Source: a virus
DNA: 35,827 bases
Reading direction: 5' to 3' (one strand)
Virus record (IMG/VR): IMGVR_UViG_3300021085_000098
Location: 1 to 35,827 of that record
A program made the translations under genes and the position numbers. Positions 6,896 to 13,053 of the stretch are shown piece by piece (positions within the stretch are counted from its first letter, which is position 1; each line of letters starts with the position of its first letter). The notes under the pieces are model-generated. The model searched no databases, was not told the origin of the DNA, and saw only the letters and a program-made list of their open reading frames with translations.

Positions 6896-7362
6896 TGCTG
6901 ATATATGGTATTGATCCGGGCTTTACGGGCGCAATCGCCCTATACTGGCCCGACACCGGCAAGCTGGAAGTCCACGACATGCCAGTGATGAAAAACCCAA
7001 AGGGTAAAACGATCATCAACCCGCACGGCGTCCTGGACATACTCGCAAACGAAGGCGGCAAGTCATTGGCCGTGATCGAGAGCGTGGCGGCCCGGCCTGG
7101 CCAGGGGGTGTCGTCAGTCTTTCGTTTCGGTGAGGGCTACGGGCATTTGCAAATGGCTTGCGCTGCCTGCAAGTTGCCGCTCCAATATGTAACGCCAGCA
7201 ACATGGAAGCGTCATTTTGGACTGACCTCTAGCAAGGGTTTGAGCCGTGGACTTGCGATGCAACGCTTCCCAGATCAAGCCCAGAACTTCAGCCGAGTGA
7301 AGGACGATGGAAGGGGTGAAGCTGCCCTAATAAGCCTGTACGGTGCTGAAAAGCTAATTTGA
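6895..7362 (+). CDS. RuvC-like Holliday junction resolvase
   Basis: A 155-residue protein of the RuvC/RNase-H fold group. Asp7 sits in GIDPGFTGAIAL, Glu62 ends strand SLAVIE, and the C-terminal helix carries an acidic cluster in KDDGRGEAALIS (Asp137, Asp138, Glu142); these give the metal-binding carboxylates of the family. The middle contains the typical FGEGYGHLQM and PATWKRHFGL segments. It should cut four-way junctions and branched replication intermediates before packaging. The length is normal for phage RuvC proteins. It is coupled to the ribbon-helix-helix-like gene upstream and followed by the ATTCATAC array. Confidence 0.88.
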   Translation: MLIYGIDPGFTGAIALYWPDTGKLEVHDMPVMKNPKGKTIINPHGVLDILANEGGKSLAVIESVAARPGQGVSSVFRFGEGYGHLQMACAACKLPLQYVTPATWKRHFGLTSSKGLSRGLAMQRFPDQAQNFSRVKDDGRGEAALISLYGAEKLI

Positions 7363-7386
7363 GGTTTTTCCGGTGTGTAATAATTT

Positions 7387-7528
7387 GTATGAATTAGGGG
7401 GGCATTGTTTTTAAAGGGTTTTATGCTCTGCAATTCATACAATTCATACGAATTATTAAACTATTCATACAATCGGTGCATGTGTATGAATGTATGAATA
7501 TACCTTCAGGTATTCATCCAATTCATTA
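7387..7528. repeat. ATTCATAC iteron-like array (possible origin or operator)
   Basis: Six exact copies of an 8-mer lie in 113 bp: GTATGAAT at 7387-7394, 7484-7491 and 7492-7499, and its complement ATTCATAC at 7433-7440, 7442-7449 and 7463-7470. One-mismatch (7512-7519) and two-mismatch (7521-7528) copies follow. The central copies face each other as two tandem pairs, one in each orientation. The region is AT-rich and noncoding. A small hairpin, ATACC-TTCA-GGTAT, lies at 7500-7513. Arrays of this kind serve as replication initiator sites or as operators. No initiator protein other than the primase-helicase and ribbon-helix-helix-like protein is obvious. Confidence 0.8.
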
Positions 7529-7554
7529 AGCACACGAAAATGAGGTTGATTAAG

Positions 7555-7830
7555 ATGGATCAAGAAAGAGAAAACAAGATCAGGGCATGGATCAACCACG
7601 GAATTAACACGAAGGGAGCAATAGTACATCCTGCCGGAACACATAAGGTTTCGCCAAAGTCCACGTTCCAGCAAAAGCTGGACAGCATCAAAACACTGGC
7701 CGAGCTGGAAGGATTTGCAAATCGTCGCTCGCTCTACGATCCAAGCTTGCCGCGTTGGACAGAAAACGAACGCGCGGCAATCATCCACAAGAAAACAGAA
7801 ATGCAAAACGTGAAGCGCAAGCGCAAATGA
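7555..7830 (+). CDS. Small basic protein of unknown function
   Basis: A 91-residue basic protein (MDQERENKIRAWINHGINT at the start, a C-terminal tail of alternating Lys and Arg). It might bind nucleic acid, but I recognise no domain. I chose the ATG at 7555 because GAGG lies upstream; an in-frame ATG at 7540 has none. It follows the ATTCATAC array directly, which makes a role at that site conceivable. Its stop overlaps an ATG (ATGA) that opens a 13-codon ORF. Confidence 0.7.
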   Translation: MDQERENKIRAWINHGINTKGAIVHPAGTHKVSPKSTFQQKLDSIKTLAELEGFANRRSLYDPSLPRWTENERAAIIHKKTEMQNVKRKRK

Positions 7831-7866
7831 TGCAGGGGCTTGATATTAGCCTCTCTGAAGGGCTAT

Positions 7867-7905
7867 GAAGGGTTGCGGGCATCCTCCCTTCGTCAAACGC
7901 CCGCA
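7867..7905 (+). other. Possible H-type RNA pseudoknot in a 130-bp gap
   Basis: GAAGGG (7867-7872) is complementary to CCCTTC (7886-7891), and TGCGGGC (7874-7880) to GCCCGCA (7899-7905). The two stems interlock in pseudoknot order with loops of 1, 5 and 7 nt. The surrounding gap (7831-7960) is more GC-rich than its flanks and also holds TAGCC/GGCTA (7847-7865) and AGGCG/CGCCT pairs. Two micro-ORFs joined by ATGA overlaps (7827-7868 of 13 codons, 7865-7912 of 15 codons) run through it. A structured RNA is possible; chance is not excluded. Confidence 0.4.
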
Positions 7906-7960
7906 CAACTAGCTAGGCGGCTTCCCACGGTCGTCTAGCGCCTTTGCAAAGGTTGAGCCG

Positions 7961-8167
7961 ATGGCGTTTGAAATTGAATTAAATATCATGCTCTCGAATT
8001 GCAAAGCGGATGAAGAGGCTAATATCGAATTGGATATGCTGGTAGATTACTGCGAGGGTCGATTAGGCGAGACAACACCCGACAGGCTGCTTCAAGCCCT
8101 CGCTGAAGCAATCACGGGGCTTCACGAATCAGAGACGCTCTGGGATAGCACCGAAACAGTCCATTAA
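7961..8167 (+). CDS. Small acidic protein of unknown function
   Basis: A 68-residue, strongly acidic, helical protein (MAFEIELNIMLSNCKADEE, later LLQALAEAITGLHESETLW). No family is recognised. AAAGG lies about 10 nt before the ATG. It ends the short rightward operon, two bases before the bidirectional terminator. Small acidic early proteins in phages often inhibit or redirect host enzymes, but nothing here shows that. Confidence 0.65.
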   Translation: MAFEIELNIMLSNCKADEEANIELDMLVDYCEGRLGETTPDRLLQALAEAITGLHESETLWDSTETVH

Positions 8168-8200
8168 AAAAGCCCCACATGATTGCGGGGCTTTGCTTTA
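8166..8200. terminator. Bidirectional intrinsic terminator
   Basis: AAAGCCCC (8169-8176) pairs perfectly with GGGGCTTT (8187-8194) around a 10-nt loop. Read leftward the stem is followed by a run of six T residues, and read rightward by a weaker T-rich stretch. It lies exactly between the convergent ends of the rightward operon and the leftward small-gene cluster, so it should stop transcription from both. Confidence 0.9.
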
Positions 8201-8410
8201 CTTTGTGGGGCGTGCTTTAGGCCTAAGTGAGCCAGACGGCGTATCTGTGGGGATACATTGCGCCATACTGTCGTGGTGCTGAGTGCGTAACGCCTCAAAC
8301 ATGGGGTCCATTGATGCGGCGCAACTTGGTTGATCCTTGAACGCTATTCGGGAAACATATTCTTCCCCGTTGATCGTGTACGTCAAGACAAGCATATGGA
8401 AGAATATCAT
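8198..8410 (-). CDS. Small secreted or membrane-linked protein of unknown function
   Basis: A 70-residue protein starting with a short hydrophobic stretch (MIFFHMLVLTYTI) and followed by a polar part with two cysteines (PSCAASM and QCIP). The C-terminus is Pro-, Lys- and Arg-rich. The ATG (8408-8410) overlaps the stop of the preceding membrane-protein gene (ATGA). It resembles in style the 54-residue protein at 32612-32776, which also has a hydrophobic start and two cysteines. Function is unknown; an envelope role is plausible. Confidence 0.65.
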   Translation of the reverse strand: MIFFHMLVLTYTINGEEYVSRIAFKDQPSCAASMDPMFEALRTQHHDSMAQCIPTDTPSGSLRPKARPTK

Positions 8411-8529
8411 GCCAGCACCAAAGGCAAGAATAGGGCAAGGCTTGCGGTGATACCCATAAGAGCGCCAATGAAAACATTAGACAGGATTGCGTTGCGTTCT
8501 TTGCGTAGTTTGCGCTGGCGGCTGGTCAT
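8407..8529 (-). CDS. 40-residue single-pass membrane protein
   Basis: A short gene with strong context: its ATG (8527-8529) overlaps the stop of the 106-residue gene (ATGA), and its stop (8407-8409) overlaps the ATG of the next gene (ATGA). The product begins with a very basic segment (MTSRQRKLRKERNA) and continues as one hydrophobic helix, about residues 18-40 (FIGALMGITASLALFLPLVL). The positive-inside rule puts the N-terminus in the cytoplasm. It is too small for most gene finders. It could be a holin-like or envelope-modifying peptide, but the lysis genes lie elsewhere. Confidence 0.7.
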   Translation of the reverse strand: MTSRQRKLRKERNAILSNVFIGALMGITASLALFLPLVLA

Positions 8530-8846
8530 GCTGCTACCTCGCTTGCTTCAAAGATTGACCAAATGGCGGACTGAATACGCGCTTGAATTTCACCATAAGC
8601 GATGATGCTAGCGAGATCGTCATAGGACTTGCCGTGTTCGCTACCATAGCAATCAGACAGGAAATCCTCACCTTGATCAGTGTTGCAATCTAAGCAGAGC
8701 TTGTGCGCCTTATATGTGTAAATTACGTGTTCAGAGCTATCAGCGCTTTCCGTTGCCCAGTCCATAGCTTGGTCAATGTCGGACGCGTCGCGTGCAATAT
8801 CAGTGGCGATGCCGTTGCAGTATTCTGTTAATTGATAATCGTTCAT
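8526..8846 (-). CDS. Acidic cysteine-containing protein of unknown function
   Basis: A 106-residue acidic protein. A cysteine-bearing centre (KLCLDCNTDQGEDFLSDCYG) could bind a metal, and the ends are helical. I recognise it only as similar in style to hypothetical proteins from other phages. Its leader, ACACAAGGAATAAAACAATG, resembles those of other early genes here. It is coupled to the downstream 40-residue membrane protein by an ATGA overlap, so the three genes 8846-8198 form one translational unit. Confidence 0.7.
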   Translation of the reverse strand: MNDYQLTEYCNGIATDIARDASDIDQAMDWATESADSSEHVIYTYKAHKLCLDCNTDQGEDFLSDCYGSEHGKSYDDLASIIAYGEIQARIQSAIWSIFEASEVAA

Positions 8847-8876
8847 TGTTTTATTCCTTGTGTTTTGTTGTGTTGA

Positions 8877-9071
8877 TTAAGCGGCGTGCTTCGCTTCGTA
8901 TTCTACCATACATTCAGCGGCCATCTTGCACATGTTGACCTGCTTGGCTGTCATGCCTTGCGCAATCATTTCAGCGTATTGAATGCACTCACTTGCTTGC
9001 TCTTCTGTGGCGGCTGTGATTGCCAGCTTAAGGGCTAGTGTCAGCGCGTCTTCTTTTGAGTTGATTTCCAT
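8877..9071 (-). CDS. Small helical protein of unknown function
   Basis: A 64-residue helical protein (SKEDALTLALKLAITAATEE, later AEMIAQGMTAKQVNMCKMAA) of a type that I associate with marine and T7-like phage early regions; no function is known to me. It starts with the shared leader ACAAACAAGGAGCAACACAATG. A small hairpin, GGGCAG/CTGCCC (9094-9114), precedes this leader and follows the upstream gene. Confidence 0.7.
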   Translation of the reverse strand: MEINSKEDALTLALKLAITAATEEQASECIQYAEMIAQGMTAKQVNMCKMAAECMVEYEAKHAA

Positions 9072-9121
9072 TGTGTTGCTCCTTGTTTGTGTTGGGCAGA
9101 CTTTGCGCCTGCCCTGATTGA

Positions 9122-9313
9122 TTATGATATAGCTTCTGAAATCTTGTCAAACAACTTGATGGTGATGAATGGTCCGGCAACCATTCCGACACCCAAGCCT
9201 GCTAAGCCCAAATTGGGGCTTATTAAGTATGCGGTCCAAGAAATCAACGCTGGTGATGATATTGTAAGAGCTGATTGAATCAGCGCGATAGTGATTTCGG
9301 ATAGTTTTCTCAT
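9122..9313 (-). CDS. Small two-helix membrane protein
   Basis: A 63-residue protein with two hydrophobic segments, about residues 7-29 and 34-54 (GLAGLGVGMVAGPFITIKLF), separated by an Asn-Pro-Asn turn. It is the first gene of the leftward small-gene cluster, with AAACAAGGAGTTGCACAATG at its start and a promoter candidate about 35 bp upstream. Early expression argues against a lysis holin. It may modify the host membrane or exclude other phages, but that is inference. Confidence 0.7.
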   Translation of the reverse strand: MRKLSEITIALIQSALTISSPALISWTAYLISPNLGLAGLGVGMVAGPFITIKLFDKISEAIS

Positions 9314-9346
9314 TGTGCAACTCCTTGTTTGTCTGTTTGTACCTCA

Positions 9347-9375
9347 TGTATATACAATAGATATACACATTGCAA
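9347..9375 (-). promoter_or_regulatory. Leftward promoter candidate for the small-gene cluster
   Basis: On the minus strand TTGCAA (9370-9375), a 17-bp spacer and TATACA (9347-9352) match four of six positions in each sigma70 element. The transcript would start about 30 bp before the ATG at 9313 and run through a C/A-rich leader with AAGGAG. Confidence 0.5.
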
Positions 9376-9477
9376 CACCTAATTGTAAATAAGATGAATA
9401 AAGTTGTATCAACACACATGCCGAACACATCGCCGCGCATGTGCGCTCGCGTACGGATTAGCCCGCTGCTTGTCAAT

Positions 9478-9500
9478 ATTGGTAAACATATTTGACCAAT
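9478..9500. promoter_or_regulatory. 23-bp palindrome, likely operator
   Basis: The site reads ATTGGT-n-AA-nnnnn-TT-n-ACCAAT, with eight matched bases in each half and the half-sites one to two helical turns apart. That is the form of a dimeric HTH repressor or activator site. The phage encodes at least three candidate binders (133-756, 35211-35579 and 6734-6895). Confidence 0.5.
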
Positions 9501-9545
9501 TGCCTGACAGGTTGCCGATCAAAGACCCCCCCCGTCTCGCTTTTC

Positions 9546-9602
9546 TAGGGGTAGTATTATTATTATACAATTCACGCACACGAAGCACCCCCCCTACCCC
9601 TA
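9546..9602. other. 9-bp inverted repeat with AT-rich loop and C-runs
   Basis: TAGGGGTAG (9546-9554) is perfectly complementary to CTACCCCTA (9594-9602) across a 39-nt loop that contains an ATT repeat and a seven-C run. It lies 54 bp before terS. It may be a protein-binding pair, a pac element or an RNA structure in the late leader. Confidence 0.5.
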
Positions 9603-9655
9603 TTGCCATACATATGTATTTCCATGTAAAAAAATATAAAATAGGAGTTTGACAT

Positions 9656-10165
9656 ATGGCGGGCAATGCTTTGCGGAGGCGTATCCTTGATGACATTAAG
9701 AAGCGTGGAGGCGCAGACTATCTAGCAGACAAAATTGGATCAGGCATGACTGTGACTCAACTGGCTGCTCAGTATGAGTGCAGCCGTTCTTACTTTAGTC
9801 GCTCAGTAAATGAGGTGCCAGAATATGCTGCCGCGATGAGTGACGCGCGGCACAGTTCGGCAGACGCGCTAGTTGAGCAGGGCTTGGAGATGGTTGACGC
9901 GCTTGACGGGGAAAGCACGACGCAGGAAATTGCTGCTACACGCGAGAAGGTTCAGTGGCGCAAGTTTATGGCTGGCTCGTATAACCAGGCGCGCTACGGT
10001 AATCGCCCCCAGACCAACGTGACCATATCTGTGAGTGACATGCACTTAGATGCGTTGCGCAAAGTAAATTCGGATATTGCCGCGCTTGAGGCTGATGATC
10101 GGCAGCGTGAAGCGTCGGCTATTGATGCGGATTATGCGGATTATGAGGATGTGACGGATGACTGA
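9656..10165 (+). CDS. terS: Terminase small subunit
   Basis: A 169-residue protein with an N-terminal HTH (residues 30-53, GMTVTQLAAQYECSRSYFSR), a central oligomerisation helix region (SSADALVEQGLEMVDALDG, then REKVQWRKFMAGSYNQARYG) and an acidic C-terminal tail that would contact the large subunit. The layout matches phage TerS proteins that pick the packaging start on concatemeric DNA. AGGAG precedes the ATG. It overlaps the large subunit by 8 bp. It is the first gene of the late operon and lies beside the noncoding region that may hold its recognition site. Confidence 0.88.
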   Translation: MAGNALRRRILDDIKKRGGADYLADKIGSGMTVTQLAAQYECSRSYFSRSVNEVPEYAAAMSDARHSSADALVEQGLEMVDALDGESTTQEIAATREKVQWRKFMAGSYNQARYGNRPQTNVTISVSDMHLDALRKVNSDIAALEADDRQREASAIDADYADYEDVTDD

Positions 10166-11558
10166 AGCTAACCCGCTAGAAGAGTTTGTGCTGCGTTACA
10201 AGGATGACCCTGTTCTGTTTGTTAAGGAGGTGCTGGGCGCGACGCCGTATGATTATCAGGCTGAGTTCTTGGATGCACTGGCCACTGGTGAGCGTAAAAT
10301 GTCTGTGCGGTCTGGTCACGGTACGGGTAAGTCTACTACGTCGTCATGGGCTATGTTGTGGTATGTTCTGCTGCGCTTTCCGAATAAGGTTGTTGTAACT
10401 GCGCCGACCAGCGGTCAGTTGTTTGATGCGTTGTTTGCTGAGTTGAAGCGCTGGATTAACGAGCTGCCGCCACAGTTGCAGGTTTTGTTGACGGTTAAGT
10501 CTGACCGTGTTGAGCTGGCTGCTGCGCCTGCTGAAGCGTTTATATCTGCGCGTACATCGCGAGCTGAAACGCCGGAGGCATTGGCTGGTGTTCACTCTGA
10601 GAATGTTTTGCTGGTTGTGGATGAGGCGTCGGGTGTTCCTGAGAAAGTGTTTGAGGCTGCTGCTGGTTCGATGTCTGGCCACTCTGCAACGACGATTTTG
10701 CTGTCTAACCCTACGCGGTCAAGCGGTACGTTTTTTGAGAGCCAGACTAGACTTGCAGACACGTGGTGGACACGGCGTTGGTCATGCGTTGATAGTCCGT
10801 TGGTGTCTGAAGAGTTTGTTGACGAAATGCGGCTTCGGTATGGCGAGGATAGCAATGCGTTTCGTATTCGTGTGCTTGGCGAGTTCCCAATGGCCGATGA
10901 TGATACGATTATTCCGTTTCACTTGGCTGACAGCGCGATTAGGCGTGATATTGAGATACCTGAAGACACAAAGCCAATTTGGGGTTTGGACGTTGCACGC
11001 TTTGGCGCGGATAAGACTGCGTTGTGCAAGCGGTACGGCAATGTTGTGACTGAGATTACGTCGTGGCAGGGTTTAGATTTGATGCAGACTGTTGGCCGTG
11101 TGATGGCTGAGTATGAGGGGTTAGCGCCATCTGTGCGTCCCAGCGAGATACTTGTTGATAGCATTGGCGTTGGCGGTGGTGTTGTTGATCGGCTGCGTGA
11201 GCTTGGTGCGCCTGTGCGCGGGATTAATGTTGGCGAAGCGCCTGCTATGGGTAACACGTATATGAATTTGCGGGCAGAGCTTTGGTTTAAGACTAAGGGT
11301 TGGCTTGAGGATCGTTCGTGCAAGCTGCCCAATGACGATCAATTGCTGGCAGAGCTGACGTCGATTAGGTACGGTTTTACGCCTGGCGGCAAAATGAAAG
11401 CTGAGAGCAAGGATGAAATGCGCAAGCGTGGGTTGAAATCGCCTGACTTGGCCGATGCTTTGTGCCTGACAATGGCGTCTGACGCTGCAACGGCTTTGTC
11501 TGGGTCAATGTCTACGTGGAAACAGTCGATTAGGCGCAATTTGCGGGGGATTGCATGA
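10158..11558 (+). CDS. terL: Terminase large subunit (ATPase and nuclease)
   Basis: A 466-residue packaging motor. ATPase motifs: Walker A GHGTGKST (53-60), Walker B VLLVVDEAS with Asp155 and Glu156, and the coupling motif LLSNPT (181-186). The C-terminal RNase-H-like nuclease shows Asp278 in WGLDVARFG, Asp334 in ILVDSIG, and Asp430 and Asp433 in SPDLADAL. All key residues are present, so it should be active. It binds the portal and pumps DNA into the head; with a P22-like portal, headful cutting is most likely. It is slightly shorter than many TerL proteins (about 480-550 residues) but appears complete. Confidence 0.95.
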   Translation: MTEANPLEEFVLRYKDDPVLFVKEVLGATPYDYQAEFLDALATGERKMSVRSGHGTGKSTTSSWAMLWYVLLRFPNKVVVTAPTSGQLFDALFAELKRWINELPPQLQVLLTVKSDRVELAAAPAEAFISARTSRAETPEALAGVHSENVLLVVDEASGVPEKVFEAAAGSMSGHSATTILLSNPTRSSGTFFESQTRLADTWWTRRWSCVDSPLVSEEFVDEMRLRYGEDSNAFRIRVLGEFPMADDDTIIPFHLADSAIRRDIEIPEDTKPIWGLDVARFGADKTALCKRYGNVVTEITSWQGLDLMQTVGRVMAEYEGLAPSVRPSEILVDSIGVGGGVVDRLRELGAPVRGINVGEAPAMGNTYMNLRAELWFKTKGWLEDRSCKLPNDDQLLAELTSIRYGFTPGGKMKAESKDEMRKRGLKSPDLADALCLTMASDAATALSGSMSTWKQSIRRNLRGIA

Positions 11559-11743
11559 AACAGGTGCCGTTTGACAAGCTGACGCCACATTTGAAGAATA
11601 TTGTGATGAATAAGTGGATTAAGCAGTATATTGCGCGAGGTTTGAGCTTAGAAGACGCACAGTATGCCGCGCGATGGCGATCCGGCACTTGGAAGCTAAA
11701 TGACCGTATGAAAAAGGTAATGGCAGCTTTGGACGAAGTGTGA
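11555..11743 (+). CDS. Small basic protein after terL
   Basis: A 62-residue, basic, Trp-containing helical protein (HLKNIVMNKWIKQYIARGLS, then DAQYAARWRSGTWKLNDRM). It is coupled to terL by an ATGA overlap. No family is recognised. Its position suggests a packaging or head-completion accessory, but that rests on neighbourhood alone. Confidence 0.7.
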   Translation: MKQVPFDKLTPHLKNIVMNKWIKQYIARGLSLEDAQYAARWRSGTWKLNDRMKKVMAALDEV

Positions 11744-11782
11744 TACGTTTCCCTTAAATTTATTGAGAAAAGGCGGTTTACC

Positions 11783-12430
11783 GTGAGCAATGGGTTAAGA
11801 AAAGGACTACTTGATTTAATTAACGGCGGCGGAATTGGCGCAGAGGGCGACAAGTTCCAAGGCGGTGGCTTGCTGTCTGTTTTGGCTAACGCTTTTGCGA
11901 CACCGTATGGTTCTGAAGATCGTGCTAAAGAAGCGCTTGCTGCTGGTTTGCTTGGCAAGACACGTCCGCAGATGCGTCCTAATCGCCCAGCGCCTGGCTC
12001 TGCTCCCGCTCCAGCATATACTCAGCCTATTAGTCTTTCTGAAATGTCGCGCAAGTTAGATGTGCAAGACGCGCCTTTGACAAAAATGTCTCAAATACCT
12101 GGCGGGTTTAACCCTGCAAGCGCTGCTCCTGTTCAGGTTGCCAGCCTGGGGGACAATGCTGGATTTGGGTCGGGCTTGCAGGGCGTAGATCAAAGCCCAA
12201 ACTATTTTGCGCCAAAAGACCCTTATATTGCACAAATTTCACCGACCAATCTTCCTAATGCTCCTCAACAGAGCGCGTTGCCGGATATGACGCCATCTAT
12301 CGGAGAATTTGTTGAATTTCTAAACCGACATTATGACCCAGCTTTTGTTAGAAGGGTCACTTTAGACTCGGATCGATTCGAAGACGCATACAGACTGTTT
12401 GTAAACAACGGCGGAAAGTTAACACCATGA
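11783..12430 (+). CDS. Pro/Gly-rich protein, possible virion component
   Basis: A 215-residue protein with a mostly disordered composition. It opens with MSNGLRKGLLDLINGGG, holds a proline-rich stretch (TRPQMRPNRPAPG, residues 60-72) and ends with a folded-looking acidic segment (IGEFVEFLNRHYDPAFVRRV). RPxxRP and RkGLL motifs recur in other virion genes here. The start is GTG with AAAGGCGG upstream; no better ATG is in frame. The position between terminase and the SLT transglycosylase suggests an ejection or internal protein. Function is not known. Confidence 0.6.
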   Translation: MSNGLRKGLLDLINGGGIGAEGDKFQGGGLLSVLANAFATPYGSEDRAKEALAAGLLGKTRPQMRPNRPAPGSAPAPAYTQPISLSEMSRKLDVQDAPLTKMSQIPGGFNPASAAPVQVASLGDNAGFGSGLQGVDQSPNYFAPKDPYIAQISPTNLPNAPQQSALPDMTPSIGEFVEFLNRHYDPAFVRRVTLDSDRFEDAYRLFVNNGGKLTP

Positions 12431-12519
12431 AAGCACCAGTATTTAAGCCGATCAAAGGTTGCCCGACCCCCGCTGCGTGCAAGCGTGAGGGTCAATGTCT
12501 TGGAAAGAAATACAAGTAA
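12427..12519 (+). CDS. 30-residue cysteine miniprotein
   Basis: A short gene coupled to the preceding one by ATGA. The product has three cysteines in GCPTPAACKREGQC, followed by a basic tail. The pattern could bind zinc or form a disulfide. Similar tiny CPTPxxC proteins occur, to my knowledge, in other phages, always without assigned function. Confidence 0.6.
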   Translation: MKAPVFKPIKGCPTPAACKREGQCLGKKYK

Positions 12520-12540
12520 TGTTTAACGAGGGCGCAACTT

Positions 12541-13053
12541 TTGGATAATCTAACTCCATTTGCCAAGTTAATGCAGGCTATTGCTATGCGCGAAAGCAGC
12601 GGCGATCCGACAAAGACGTCTGACGCTGGTGCAATTGGGTTGCTTGGCATAATGCCAAAAGACGCAATGCAAGGTATGCGCAGAAATGTTCCAAACGTGT
12701 TTGACGCTGCAACGGCTCTTGGTTTTGACTTTCCAGACCGTAGCCAGCAAACGGCCGAGGCTTTGTTGCGCGATCCGCAAATTAACAGTATGATTGGTGA
12801 AAAATACCTTACTGAGCTTGCTAATAAGTACCAAGGCGACCCGGAAGCCACATTAACGGCTTACAATGCTGGCCCAGAAAAGTATGACCGTATTGGCTCT
12901 GCTGCTGGTATGGACATACCAGAGCAGCGTGATTACTCAGCAGCGGTTGCGCGTGATTACATGGAGTTGTTTGGTGAGCCTATGCCAGAAAACTTAGCAA
13001 CATTGCAATCGCTTCGCCCGCGATTGCGCCCGCAAAGAGGATTGTTAGACTAA
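12541..13053 (+). CDS. Lytic transglycosylase (SLT family), virion-associated
   Basis: A 170-residue protein with the SLT fold: catalytic Glu18 in MRESSGDP, the GAIGLLGIMP motif (30-39) and TAYNAGP (106-112). It cleaves the glycan strands of peptidoglycan. Its place among virion genes, far from the endolysin, fits an entry enzyme that opens the wall for DNA ejection. The C-terminus is a short tail, RPRLRPQRGLLD, with motifs shared by other virion proteins of this phage. The start is TTG (12541), the only start in frame after a stop, with GAGGG about 10 nt upstream. Confidence 0.85.
   Translation: MDNLTPFAKLMQAIAMRESSGDPTKTSDAGAIGLLGIMPKDAMQGMRRNVPNVFDAATALGFDFPDRSQQTAEALLRDPQINSMIGEKYLTELANKYQGDPEATLTAYNAGPEKYDRIGSAAGMDIPEQRDYSAAVARDYMELFGEPMPENLATLQSLRPRLRPQRGLLD

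Larger units (their letters stand above)
9314..9655. promoter_or_regulatory. 342-bp noncoding control region between early and late genes
   Basis: This is the longest noncoding stretch in the genome, between divergent genes. It contains a leftward promoter candidate (9347-9375), a GCGCA-TG-TGCGC inverted repeat (9435-9446), a 23-bp palindrome (9478-9500), a CCTG-A-CAGG palindrome (about 9503-9511), a run of eight C residues (9526-9533), a 9-bp inverted repeat (9546-9602) and AT-rich sequence just before terS. I find no convincing sigma70 promoter for the late operon, so a regulated or unusual late promoter may lie here. Its place beside terS also makes it a candidate for the pac site. Confidence 0.7.

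Noticed and set aside
7387-7528. CRISPR array
   Set aside because: The repeated unit is only 8 bp, occurs in both orientations and has irregular spacing from 0 to about 40 bp. CRISPR repeats are longer, direct and regularly spaced.
7831-7960. tRNA or tmRNA gene
   Set aside because: There is no cloverleaf, T-loop consensus or CCA-type acceptor arm in the GC-rich gap.
9404-9696. ORFs on both strands through the noncoding control region
   Set aside because: They lack ribosome binding sites, their translations look random, and they run over C-runs and palindromes. One also overlaps the clear terS start on the opposite strand.
12494-12547. A 17-codon ORF (MSWKEIQVMFNEG...) that overlaps the Cys miniprotein and the SLT gene start
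   Set aside because: It shares its DNA with two better-supported genes, is very short and has only a weak AGGG upstream. It may serve as a coupling leader, but there is no separate support.
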